This document shows, piece by piece, positions 36,400 to 45,147 of a DNA stretch of 64,000 bases. Location of the stretch: positions 62,001 through 126,000 of the forward strand of contig NZ_KI669402.1 in the NCBI RefSeq assembly GCF_000507765.1. Reading direction: 5' to 3'. Below the pieces are notes generated by a model, which made no database searches, was not told the origin of the DNA, and worked only from the letters and a program-made list of their open reading frames with translations. Numbering within the stretch: position 1 is the first letter of the stretch; every line of letters begins with the position of its first letter. Origin of the DNA: Streptococcus parasanguinis CC87K. Lineage in GTDB: Bacteria; Bacillota; Bacilli; Lactobacillales; Streptococcaceae. The position numbers were made by a program, and so were the translations under genes.

Positions 36400-36507
36400 C
36401 TATCGACCGCCACCACAAGAATGACTTGGTCCACAGTTATTATTAACAACATAACCTTGATCAAACTCTAAAAGATCTTCAAGGTTAATAACTTGTAGTT
36501 CTTCCAT
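36400..36507 (-). CDS. gggA: Streptosactin-type RiPP precursor peptide (35 aa)
   Basis: The small product starts MEELQVINLEDLLEFDQGYV (leader) and ends with the 14-residue core NNNCGPSHSCGGGR. AGGAGG precedes the ATG. As I recall it, streptosactin is a 14-residue sactipeptide of streptococci with links Cys4-Ser7 and Cys10-Gly13. Here those positions are Cys25, Ser28, Cys31 and Gly34 of the precursor, an exact fit. Streptosactin is reported to kill sibling cells. The radical-SAM gene follows after a hairpin, and an Rgg box lies upstream. Confidence 0.9.
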   Translation of the reverse strand: MEELQVINLEDLLEFDQGYVVNNNCGPSHSCGGGR

Positions 36508-36567
36508 TATTTTCACCTCCTATGTTTTATATAGATATCATATTACCATTTTAGGAGCGCTATAAAA

Positions 36568-36586
36568 AATTCCCTTATACACAATT
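36568..36586 (-). promoter_or_regulatory. Rgg box upstream of the precursor gene
   Basis: On the minus strand AATTGTGTATAAGGGAATT is identical to 37462-37480 upstream of the SHP gene. It sits about 23 bases upstream of a -10-like TATGAT. It overlaps the rgg stop codon. Confidence 0.8.
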
Positions 36587-37446
36587 TATTCTAAATCGTT
36601 CAACACTTGTTCTAAATGATGTTCAAACGTACATGCTAACTGTTGACTATTTACTAATTTCATTGTTGCGATACATTTTCTCATCTCAATTAAAGCATAT
36701 TGATTATGAGTTTTCTTTAAATCGTACAAATTTTTCGCATAATGAAACACTAGTTTTTCATAAATTTCAGTTTCTGAGAAGTTACAAAATTTTAGTTGTT
36801 TTTCAAAATAAAGAGCATCTATTAGCTCGTTTCGTTCAATACATGTTATATAGGCATTTAACAACATGGTCGATAGTAAACGACGATTATTTGGAATATC
36901 TCTATAAAATTCAGAGCGATGGCACATTTCTTTTGATAAAACCATCATAGTTTCATGATTTAAAACATCTAATGTATTCATAAACAACAACAATTCATAA
37001 CACCCCCAGTATTCTACAGAAAATAAGTACTCACTGATAAAACTAATATCTTGATCTGTCACATAGATCTTTCCTGATAAGTCCTGTAAACGAATCTTAA
37101 CCAAAATCGTATTTAGCTCATAAAAAGGGCCTTTCTTCTTTTTATTTTCCAACAAACTAATCAGTAAATTTTCCATACCAACGATATCTCGCTTTGCTAC
37201 TAATAAACGAATTTTCTCTAACAATTCATTAAAGTCATCTCTATGAAAATCGCGCGCTGCGTATATAAATTCTTCAATTGGCATATTAATTGCTTCAAGT
37301 GCTAAAATGAATTTTGTAATAGTTAAGTCAGCTTCTTCATGCTCAAACCTTGACAGGTGAGAACTTGATACTCCACATTTAGAAACATCTTTTAGTGACA
37401 GTCCTCTTGATTCTCTAAATTTTTTAAAAATTTTTCCGTATTTCAT
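36586..37446 (-). CDS. Rgg-family transcription regulator (controls the streptosactin-type locus)
   Basis: This 286-residue RRNPP regulator has an N-terminal helix-turn-helix (FKKFRESRGLSLKDVSKCGV, then SSSHLSRFEHEEADLT) and a C-terminal helical repeat domain. Cys28 in SKCGVSS matches the conserved Rgg cysteine region. A divergent SHP gene starts 92 bases away, the arrangement of Rgg2/Rgg3-type circuits. Two identical boxes, one in each target promoter, are the probable binding sites. It most likely activates when imported SHP binds. Confidence 0.9.
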   Translation of the reverse strand: MKYGKIFKKFRESRGLSLKDVSKCGVSSSHLSRFEHEEADLTITKFILALEAINMPIEEFIYAARDFHRDDFNELLEKIRLLVAKRDIVGMENLLISLLENKKKKGPFYELNTILVKIRLQDLSGKIYVTDQDISFISEYLFSVEYWGCYELLLFMNTLDVLNHETMMVLSKEMCHRSEFYRDIPNNRRLLSTMLLNAYITCIERNELIDALYFEKQLKFCNFSETEIYEKLVFHYAKNLYDLKKTHNQYALIEMRKCIATMKLVNSQQLACTFEHHLEQVLNDLE

Positions 37447-37461
37447 TTAAAGTACCTCTTA

Positions 37462-37480
37462 AATTGTGTATAAGGGAATT
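37462..37480 (+). promoter_or_regulatory. Rgg box upstream of the SHP gene
   Basis: AATTGTGTATAAGGGAATT lies about 22 bases ahead of a -10-like TATATC and the SHP start, identical to the box before the precursor gene. This places both genes under the same activator. Confidence 0.8.
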
Positions 37481-37538
37481 TATTACAATATCTTGAATAA
37501 CATTATATCATAGGAGAAAAAGAAAAGAGGTTGCTATT

Positions 37539-37610
37539 ATGAATAAAAAATTATTTTTTTACTTATCTTTAGTAATACTTGGAGGAATCATAGTTATAGG
37601 AGTTGGATAA
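37539..37610 (+). CDS. shp: SHP signalling peptide precursor (23 aa)
   Basis: This short gene encodes MNKKLFFYLSLVILGG then IIVIGVG: a basic start, a hydrophobic body and a branched-aliphatic/glycine tail, the layout of SHP pheromones. The mature signal is probably the last 7-9 residues. AGAGG lies upstream of the ATG. It is divergent from rgg, as in known Rgg/SHP pairs. Confidence 0.85.
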   Translation: MNKKLFFYLSLVILGGIIVIGVG

Positions 37611-37627
37611 TTTCACTCTCTTATAAA

Positions 37628-37806
37628 AAGAGGCTGGGACAAAAGTCCTAGCCTCTCAATTGTCTTTGGATTGTCAGCAATACGTAGTGGTTGAGTGGGC
37701 TCTACTACGCTGATTTCATCAGCTTTTACAGCCCTACTCAACTGTGCGGAGGTGGGACGATGAAATCGAATTCTAACGAATTACCGATTTCTGTCCCACT
37801 CTCTTT
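37628..37806. repeat. 180-bp dispersed intergenic repeat, copy 2
   Basis: Almost identical to 6606-6785 and in the same orientation. It lies between the SHP gene and the IS30 element. Confidence 0.75.
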
Positions 37807-37887
37807 TTATAGTGTTTGACGTGCAAATAAATTAACCTAACGAAAACTATCTTTTTAAAATCAATTATTTTAAGGGTCTTTTTTATA

Positions 37888-38947
37888 TGATAAATTGCAA
37901 GAATAAGTGCAACATTTACTTGAACTCATCCTCTAGAGCTTCACAAGCAGTTCTGTAAGCTAAACATTTTCGTGGTCGGTGATTGATATCAAATAAAGCC
38001 TTGTTCAAATCCTCATCAGAGATAACGGCTAAATCTGTTTTCTTTGGGAAATATTCTCTTAGTAAGCCATTTGCGTTTTCATTGCTTCCTCTCTGCCAGG
38101 AAGAATAGGCGTCCGCAAAGAAAAAGGGAATTCCTAAGTTCTCCACCAGAGGATAGCAGGCAAACTCTTTTCCCCCTGTCTGAAGTGAAGGTTTTAAGAG
38201 CCTCTTTTGGAAATAGCCTACAAAGTTGTTCGATAGCTGAAAACATGGCTTGGGCTGTTCTATCTGGTATCTTGAAAGCTAAGTAAAAACGAGTTTTTCG
38301 CTCTAGAAAGGTCGCTAAACAGCCCTTACTTTTGCCTCTGGAAGACACCACAGTATCGAGCTCCCAGTGGCCAAAAGTCTCACGATTCCTGACCTCTTTA
38401 GGACGTTTGGCAATCGACGTGCCAATCCTAAATGCCCCACGTGTTTCTTTGGGCTGTCGACTTTTTCCCTTTCGGCGCAGGACGCTTAAATCCAGATCAA
38501 TCAAACCAGCATAGAGCCAGTTATAGATGGTTTTAAAAGCTACCATTGGCTTTTGTTCAAGCTGATAGCGACCACAAATCTGTTCAGGTGACCAAGAGGC
38601 TTTTAACCCCTTCTCAATTTCCTTTTTCAACTTTGGTGTCAAACAAGACTTCCGACCCTTTTGCTTAGCCCTGTGGTCGTACTGTTCCTGTGCTAAGACG
38701 GCGTAGTAACCATTTTGGCATCGTCTTAACTCTCTTGAAATGGTAGACTTATGAAAGTCAAGTTTACTTGCAATTTGGCAAGATTTTAAACCTAAATCCA
38801 AGTAAGTTTCTATCTTTATTCGGTCGGTTATGGTAAGATGGGAGTAGCTCATAGTTTTTCCTCGGGTTCTGTTTGTGCGGTTACTTACAGTTTACACCAA
38901 TGAAACGCTATGAGTTTTTTTGTTGCACTATATTTTACAATTTATCA
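37888..38947 (-). mobile_element. IS30-family insertion sequence
   Basis: The ends are imperfect inverted repeats: tgataaattgcaagaataag on the left and, read inward on the right, tgataaattgtaaaatatag; both continue to gtgcaac. The element is about 1,060 bp and contains one transposase gene with a frameshift. Confidence 0.9.
37916..38852 (-). pseudogene. IS30-family transposase (frameshifted)
   Basis: The N-terminal helix-turn-helix (HLTITDRIKIETYLDLGLKS, then FHKSTISRELRR) and the DDE catalytic core (HWELDTVVSSRGKSKG, TSDRGK) are in one frame. The C-terminal part (AYSSWQRGSNENANGLLREY) is in another. The break is in a run of five G near 38170; removing one G would restore the frame as DRGKEFACYPLVENLG. 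A programmed shift is possible but an indel is simpler. Confidence 0.88.
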
Positions 38948-39059
38948 TTTGATAAAATCTCAATAAAAAAGACTTAGAATCATGTTAACAATAACATTAA
39001 TTCCAAATCCTTTTATTATTTATCTTCTAACTATATTTAAGATAGATACTTAAATTATA

Positions 39060-39431
39060 TTACTGTTTTTCAAAAGTTCCGTCTGCTACACGAAAATCAC
39101 TGTTAACAGTTTCAATTGAATTAAATTGAATCTTTAAATATTTTACTTCTTTTTCATCTTTTCCAGGTAATTCAGCTTTAGCACTCGCTGCACTAGAAAC
39201 CTTTAATTTGACATATTTTCCAGCGATTTTCCAAGTTCCATCTCTAGATTCGTCTTTATTATTTGTTACTTCTAGTGTTTTATCGCTATTGAAAACGATA
39301 GTTGAATCGTGTTTACTATCATACCAAGTACCAATAATTTGCTTCTCTGGTCCTGAATTTTGATTCAAGAAAAAGAATACCCCACCGGCAACCGCAAGTA
39401 CTAAAACAACTAAAGCAATAATTTTTTTCAT
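39060..39431 (-). CDS. Small exported protein of unknown function
   Basis: This 123-residue protein has an N-terminal hydrophobic signal or anchor (MKKIIALVVLVLAVAGGVFF) and a lipocalin-like extracellular part with IIGTWYDSKHDSTIVFNSD and DGTWKIAGKYVKLK. No lipobox cysteine is present. AGGAGG precedes the ATG. It lies 140 bases downstream of the large surface protein gene in the same direction. Similar short exported proteins occur as streptococcal DUF families; the function is unknown. Confidence 0.75.
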   Translation of the reverse strand: MKKIIALVVLVLAVAGGVFFFLNQNSGPEKQIIGTWYDSKHDSTIVFNSDKTLEVTNNKDESRDGTWKIAGKYVKLKVSSAASAKAELPGKDEKEVKYLKIQFNSIETVNSDFRVADGTFEKQ

Positions 39432-39572
39432 TATTTTTCCTCCTATAAATATCTAAAGATATTAATTATTTTTTTCATATACCTAGTTTCACTAAAATCA
39501 TTAGTAAAAAATCAAATTTTGAATGATAAACTTTTATTCATTACTACAATAAGAAATACTTACCAGCTTTTA

Positions 39573-42500
39573 TTAATCACGCTGTTTCCGTGATACTGAA
39601 ATACCAAAACTACAAAGAACAATTCCCATTGCAAACACTAACCAATTCTCAATTGAACCTGTATTAGGCAAGGCTCTATTTGCAGCATATTTAGCTTGAT
39701 TTCCAGCATAGCTATATACTTGTTCGTTAGAAGTATTTTCTGATATACTCTTTTCTAACGCAGGATTAAGAGAAATCATCTTGTGATCTACTTTATCGTT
39801 AAAGACTTCGCTTTGTCTTGTACGAGTATTTAAATAGGCTTCCCTAACAGCTTCATATTGGGCAGTTGCATCCAATTGATCTTGTAGAAGTGTTTTAAGT
39901 TTAGCTTCCTCTCTTGCTACATTCTCAAGTGCTAAACGGTGCTCTTCAACTGCATTGTCATATGCTCCTTTTGCTTTCATCAAATATGCATCTGCATTTT
40001 CAAGATGATCCAAAAGTGTTTCTAAAGCAACTAAGTTAGTCTTTAATTTAGAAATTTCATTCTTAATTTGACTTTCTTTAGCTTTTAACTCTTCAACTTT
40101 ATTCTGACGGTTTCTGAGTTCTGCTTCATCCGTAGCTTTTTTAGCTTTAAGATCTGAAAGAACTTTAAGTTCTTTATCCAATTCTGCACGCGCATCTGCT
40201 AAAACTTTTTGTTTTGTTTGAATATCTGCATTAAGATTATCAACTGCTGTTTGTGCTTTGACATAACGAGTTTTGGCAGCAATCAATTTTTGAGAAGCTT
40301 CATCTAAATTCTTTTGTGCAAGAGGTGTCTTATCTGAGATTGAATTTAATCTTGCAATCGTTTGACGTGTAGTTGTTAAGGCTGCCAAATGTTTTTCATG
40401 AATTTTAGTTACTTCATCTAAATTTTTTCTTGCAGTCTTATCTGCTATTTTTGCTTTTTCAAGCTCCTCTTTTGCAGTTTCTAATGCTTTTTGCTTAACT
40501 TTAAGGTCTGCATTTAAGTTATCCAAAGCAGTTTGAGCTTTGGTATATCTTGTTTCAGCTTCTTCTTTTAGTTGTTTCGCAGTGTCGTATTTCTTTTGTG
40601 CACTTGGAGTTTGATCAGGAACTGACATTAATTCTTCTACAAGTTTTTGAGTTTGTTTCAGATTTTGATTCGCATTTTGATTTTCTAGTTTTGTTTTTTC
40701 AAGATCAGATTTAGCTTTTACTTCTGCTTTTGTAGCTTGGTCTAAATTATCTTTTGCACTTGCTAAAGATTGACGCTTGCTTTGAATATCAGCATTTAAT
40801 TGATCAAGTGCACTTTGAGCCTTATTAAATTGGGTTTGTGCTTCATTATAGTTTTGTGTAGCGTTCTCCAATTTAATAGTAGCGGCAGGTGTTTGGTCAG
40901 GAGTAGCTTCCAGAGCATCTAATTTTGCTGTCGTTTCTTTGAGAGCTTTTGTACTTGAATCATTTTCTGATTTAGCTTTTTCCAAACGTTTCTGTGCAGA
41001 ATCATTTGCTGTATTTGCTGCAGTCTGCTTAGCTTTAGCAGCTGTTAATTCATCTTCCATTTTTGAAGTATCAAATGGAGTAGCTAGAGGTTTGGCAATT
41101 CCTTTATCATAGTAATCATCAACATTTACAAAATGATATTCTCCAGTTTGTTCATCTTTAACGTATTCAAGATGAGCATCTTGACCTTTAAATTTAATAA
41201 AGTGCATGCGCCCAACGCCATTGGCGGTAAAGCTATTTGCGGCCCCGACAGCACAAGTTTTTGTAGGGGCTTTTTCACCAATCATGAGTTTCATGTGACC
41301 GAAGTAAGCATGAACATCGTTTGTAATAAAGCTAATCACTGCATCATACACTTCACGATATAATTGAGACATTGTAGCTTTACGAGTTTCTTTAGCTTCT
41401 GAATAGTACCCTCCATATCCGAGCAAAGTGTTGTTGAAGCTCATATTTTCTCCAGCCCATGCAATTGACTCAAGGCCGTCTTTCGCCAGAGCTGAATCAC
41501 TGTGTCCTGAGCCATATGGTTTATTTTCATCAGCGTAAGCTTTTGCAATATTTTTAATCCCTTGAACAGATTCTTTAGTAACTATAAAATCATGGTTTCC
41601 CCAGACTTGGTCTTGCAGATTGTTTGCGAGAAGCACATAATATTGACTCAAAGCTTCAATCTGTTTATCTGTAAGATTATCCAAATCGACTTCAGAGTCA
41701 TCGATAGGCAAAACAATATCCTTATTTGGCCAACCTTTGATAACAATATTTTGGTGTTCAGGAGAATATTCCGTTTCTGGAGTACCAAAATCATACTTAC
41801 TACCTGTGAACCATTTTTGAATAAGATCGTTTAAGGCATTTTTATTTGCATCTGAGTCATCGGCAAGATAAGCCTTGTAGGCATCAATGACATCCTGAGG
41901 CAATTGAGGAATAGTAAGATTTTTAATTGCTGCAATTTGTTTATTGAGCGTTTCAACCGCTTGACCAGCCTTCTCTTTATTCTCTTTTGCTTCCTGAGCT
42001 GCTGATGTAGCACTCGCTAGCTCATTTGAAGTTTCATTTACTTTTGCCTCTTCTTGGTTTTTCTTGGTAGTTAAAGCAGAAATTTCCGAAGCTTTCTTAG
42101 CATCATTTTCTTTAGCTGTTTTGAGCTCTTCTTCTGCACTAATCTTACTATTTTGTTTATTTGCTAAATCATTTGCTTTGCTATCACGATTTGCGATTGT
42201 TTGGGCAAGTTGTGATTCAGAAGCATCAAGATTACTTTGCGCTGAAACCTTATTTTCTTGAGCTTTCTTTAGATTCTCTTGTGCTTGTTTTTGTTTTTCC
42301 TCAGCAGATGACAAATTTGCTGCCGTTTCTTGGCTTTTCTTTATTTGATCTGCTTCAACTGATTTTGCATTTTTTAATGCAGTAGCTTTTTTATCATCCG
42401 CTTCTTTGGCACGATCGAGTTCTTGTTTAGCTGTATTTTCAGTTGCTGTTGTAGCATCTAAATTTTTCTTAGCAGCATCACGTTCTGCTAAAATTTCTTC

Positions 42501-43403
42501 AACGCCAGTACCGTCTAAAACTTTCTGAGCAGTTTCTTTCTCTTTTTGAGCCTTCACTAATGCATTTGCTGCTTCTTCTGCAACCTTTTTAGCATCTGCT
42601 AATTGTTTTGCAGAAACTTGACTGGCACTAAGTTGCGTTTTTTCATCAGCAGAAGCTTTACTGAGTTCTTCAGCTTTATTTTTGTCTTCGCTAATAGCAT
42701 TTTCCAAAGCCTTTTTCGCTGCTTCTTCTGCTGATTCTTTTTCCGATACATCACTTTTTGCTTTGTCTCTTTCGGCAATGATTTCTGATGCTCCAGTACC
42801 ATCAAGATTTTTTTGTGCAGTTGCTACTGCTTCCTCAGCTGTCGAAACTTTCTTTTCTTGCTCTGAAATTTTATCTTGATCTTTTTTAATAACTTCTGAT
42901 TGCTGATTACGTTCTTTCTCAGCTTCTAGAACTTTATCAGATGCATCTTTTAGTGATGTTTCCTTTTTCTCAATATCAGCTTTTACTTCTGATATTTCAT
43001 TCTTCGTTTTTTCAATTTTTTCAGGCGTAGCTAATTCTTTATTCGCCTCAGCATTCTTTAAGTCAACATTTGCATCGGAAACTTTTGATGCAGCGGTTGC
43101 TTCCGAAGCCTTAGCGTTTTCTAATGCACTTTCTTGATTTGAAACCGATTGATCCGTTTCTTCCTTGATCGTTCTTGCTTCTTCTACAACTTCAGAAGTT
43201 GGCGTTTTCGTTACAGTTGCAATTCCATTATGGACAAATACCCCGTCTACTTGTTTTATATTTGTAGACGAAGGAGACGTCGATTCAACACTTAATGTTG
43301 ACTCATTTGGCTGAGTTGCAGTTACTTCATCCGCTTGTACAACAGAAAATCCCGCAGCTATTGATACAGCGGATACAGTTGCTTTGATCGTTTTCTTTTT
43401 CAT
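39573..43403 (-). CDS. LPXTG-anchored coiled-coil surface protein (SEC10/PgrA-like)
   Basis: This 1,276-residue cell-wall protein has a signal peptide (TVSAVSIAAGFSVVQA), a long Ala/Glu/Lys coiled coil (about 80-480), a globular SEC10/PgrA domain (about 490-780) and a second coiled coil. The second coil has repeats of the type TPxAQKxxDxA...ALDNLNAD (about 800-1150). It ends with the sortase motif LPNTG, a membrane span and KQRD. The family includes enterococcal surface-exclusion proteins and streptococcal adhesins. The ATG at 43403 follows AAAGGTGGG. The divergent XRE gene and three repeated sites upstream suggest specific control. Confidence 0.9.
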   Translation of the reverse strand: MKKKTIKATVSAVSIAAGFSVVQADEVTATQPNESTLSVESTSPSSTNIKQVDGVFVHNGIATVTKTPTSEVVEEARTIKEETDQSVSNQESALENAKASEATAASKVSDANVDLKNAEANKELATPEKIEKTKNEISEVKADIEKKETSLKDASDKVLEAEKERNQQSEVIKKDQDKISEQEKKVSTAEEAVATAQKNLDGTGASEIIAERDKAKSDVSEKESAEEAAKKALENAISEDKNKAEELSKASADEKTQLSASQVSAKQLADAKKVAEEAANALVKAQKEKETAQKVLDGTGVEEILAERDAAKKNLDATTATENTAKQELDRAKEADDKKATALKNAKSVEADQIKKSQETAANLSSAEEKQKQAQENLKKAQENKVSAQSNLDASESQLAQTIANRDSKANDLANKQNSKISAEEELKTAKENDAKKASEISALTTKKNQEEAKVNETSNELASATSAAQEAKENKEKAGQAVETLNKQIAAIKNLTIPQLPQDVIDAYKAYLADDSDANKNALNDLIQKWFTGSKYDFGTPETEYSPEHQNIVIKGWPNKDIVLPIDDSEVDLDNLTDKQIEALSQYYVLLANNLQDQVWGNHDFIVTKESVQGIKNIAKAYADENKPYGSGHSDSALAKDGLESIAWAGENMSFNNTLLGYGGYYSEAKETRKATMSQLYREVYDAVISFITNDVHAYFGHMKLMIGEKAPTKTCAVGAANSFTANGVGRMHFIKFKGQDAHLEYVKDEQTGEYHFVNVDDYYDKGIAKPLATPFDTSKMEDELTAAKAKQTAANTANDSAQKRLEKAKSENDSSTKALKETTAKLDALEATPDQTPAATIKLENATQNYNEAQTQFNKAQSALDQLNADIQSKRQSLASAKDNLDQATKAEVKAKSDLEKTKLENQNANQNLKQTQKLVEELMSVPDQTPSAQKKYDTAKQLKEEAETRYTKAQTALDNLNADLKVKQKALETAKEELEKAKIADKTARKNLDEVTKIHEKHLAALTTTRQTIARLNSISDKTPLAQKNLDEASQKLIAAKTRYVKAQTAVDNLNADIQTKQKVLADARAELDKELKVLSDLKAKKATDEAELRNRQNKVEELKAKESQIKNEISKLKTNLVALETLLDHLENADAYLMKAKGAYDNAVEEHRLALENVAREEAKLKTLLQDQLDATAQYEAVREAYLNTRTRQSEVFNDKVDHKMISLNPALEKSISENTSNEQVYSYAGNQAKYAANRALPNTGSIENWLVFAMGIVLCSFGISVSRKQRD

Positions 43404-43502
43404 AATTCCCACCTTTATGATTAAGTATTGAGCAATTTATCACTATCTAATTATAAACACCCGAATTATACTACATTTTATCAACTTTGTAAAGTTGTAT
43501 CC

Positions 43503-43560
43503 AACCTTTTAAGAACTAGAATCTAACCTTCTAAGACTGTAAAATAGTCTTACGAGGTTA
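43503..43560. promoter_or_regulatory. Three AACCTTnTAAGA-type sites between the surface protein and XRE genes
   Basis: aaccttttaagaac (43503-43516), aaccttctaagact (43525-43538) and, inverted, agtcttacgaggtt (43546-43559) form two direct repeats and one inverted repeat. They overlap the XRE ribosome site and lie upstream of the surface protein promoter. They are probable binding sites of the XRE regulator. Confidence 0.65.
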
Positions 43561-43563
43561 CAA

Positions 43564-43890
43564 ATGTCAAAATTACAAAAGTATATAAGCAAAAGAATAC
43601 GGATTCTGCGGACCCAGTCAGGAATGACTCAGGAACAATTAGAAGAAAAAGCAGATCTTGGCACCAATTACGCGTATAAGTTAGAAAATTTAGAGCCCAA
43701 TATAAAAATTAGTACGCTTGAGAAAATTATAGAAGCGTTAAATGTTGATCTACAAACCTTTTTTGATTTAACACTTAAAGAAGAAAGTACTGATTTAGCA
43801 CAGCTTATTGACACTATCAAATCTTTACCAGAGTACAAACAAAATAAAGTCATTTCAGCTATTAATACAATTATTAACGAGACAAAATAA
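43564..43890 (+). CDS. XRE-family transcription regulator
   Basis: This 108-residue protein has an N-terminal helix-turn-helix: YISKRIRILRTQSGMTQEQL, then LGTNYAYKLENLEPNIKI. The C-terminal tail is short and helical. It is divergent from the surface-protein gene, with three shared sites in between. GAGGTTACAA precedes the ATG. It likely represses itself and the surface-protein promoter. Confidence 0.85.
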   Translation: MSKLQKYISKRIRILRTQSGMTQEQLEEKADLGTNYAYKLENLEPNIKISTLEKIIEALNVDLQTFFDLTLKEESTDLAQLIDTIKSLPEYKQNKVISAINTIINETK

Positions 43891-43958
43891 AAAAGTGGAA
43901 AAGGATAAGTAAAAAAACGATTCCTTTCCCACTTTTTTTGTGCCTAAAAATATAGCTA

Positions 43959-44372
43959 TTAGCTATTAGAATATGCGATTCTTGGGTAACCAAACGTCAT
44001 ATCGAGGTTATCTACCTCGTAATTCTTGATCAATTCCCAGAAATCTGCAACTGATAACGCTGCAACTGATTCATGCCAATTGAATTTAAAAAACAAATCT
44101 AAGAGAAATTTAATTACTTGATGGGTTTTCGCTGTTTGTTCTACAGTATCAAATGTAATCAAAATTTTCTCACACAACGGATCAATTAATTCAATTTCAA
44201 TACTATCATTTACAAAATTGAATGATACTTCTTGATCATTCAAGATTGAAATATACTGATCCTCATCAAATGTTGAATAAAACATTCTAATATTAATTTC
44301 TTCATTGTGATTAATTAACTCTGTAAGATATTGTTGAGTTAAATTAATCACATGGTTTTTATACGTTTTCAT
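43959..44372 (-). CDS. Hypothetical protein
   Basis: This 137-residue acidic soluble protein (MKTYKNHVINLTQQYLTELI... ENSYEVDNLDMTFGYPRI-like end) has no recognised domain. GGAGG precedes the ATG. Its promoter region contains atggcataataatag on the minus strand. That resembles the motif upstream of the recombinase and Rep genes, so it probably belongs to the integrative element to its right. Confidence 0.6.
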   Translation of the reverse strand: MKTYKNHVINLTQQYLTELINHNEEINIRMFYSTFDEDQYISILNDQEVSFNFVNDSIEIELIDPLCEKILITFDTVEQTAKTHQVIKFLLDLFFKFNWHESVAALSVADFWELIKNYEVDNLDMTFGYPRIAYSNS

Positions 44373-45147
44373 TTTGTTTTCCTCCGATTATTATTAAAAA
44401 AAGATTTTTCATTCGTGAATTTTCACGGTGGCCTTACTCTCTTTAATATTATTAAACGATTGTTCTTGAGCATCTGCTACCCCCTTTTTTAAGGAACAAA
44501 AAAAAGACAGTTCACCACTGCCTTTTTTCTTCACTATTATTATGCCATTTTTTTGTAAAAATAAAAACAACATTTCCGTTCCTAAAATAACGATGTTTTT
44601 CTTCTATCTTTTTTTTTATCAAAATATGGCATACTATTATTGTAAATTAAATTGAGCAAGTAGAGCCATTAGTCATATGATGAGAAAGTTTGTTACTGGG
44701 CACGGTAAACGTACTTATCTCTCATATGCTAGTCATTGCAAAGGAAAAAACTAAGAAAAAAAGAAAGAAAATCTAAATGGTTATTCTCTACTGAATAACA
44801 TGAAGTAAAGAATAACCATTTAGTAGATAAAAAAGTAAAGAAAAACGTGTTTAAGGTAAAATAAAAAAGGTAAAAATAAAAGTAAATACTAAAAAAATAA
44901 CTAGTTTAGTAAGCAAAAGAATAATGTAAAAAAAAGTAAAATAGAAAAGTTTTATAAGCTCGAACAAGCAATGACATCTTTATGATCCTTCCAAACATAG
45001 ATCACGGTGAGTACTGAAAATCTATCGCAAACATTAAACTTCAAGAGTTAGCCTCGATGGGAAGTATCAAAAGCATACCCAGCTTTTAAAAAAAGGGTGG
45101 GAGGCAGTTTAACAATAATATGTAATTATTTTAGAAAGGAATGTATA
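44373..45147. other. Non-coding control region of the integrative element
   Basis: About 775 bases without a gene. A terminator-like hairpin lies near 44500-44530. The sequence ggcatactattatt is at 44628. A long imperfect inverted repeat (about 44669-44735, arms tagtcatatgatgagaaagt and acttatctctcatatgctag) could be an origin of replication or transfer or a structured RNA. 44980-45095 also looks structured. Position before recombinase and Rep-like genes supports an origin role, but no nick site was identified. Confidence 0.45.

Noticed and set aside
37888-38947. Programmed frameshift in the IS30 transposase
   Set aside because: IS30 transposases are normally single-frame and an extra G in a run of five explains the break.
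39573-43403. Repeated patterns in the large surface-protein gene as a CRISPR or DNA repeat array
   Set aside because: The repetition follows coiled-coil heptads and degenerate protein repeats inside one open frame.
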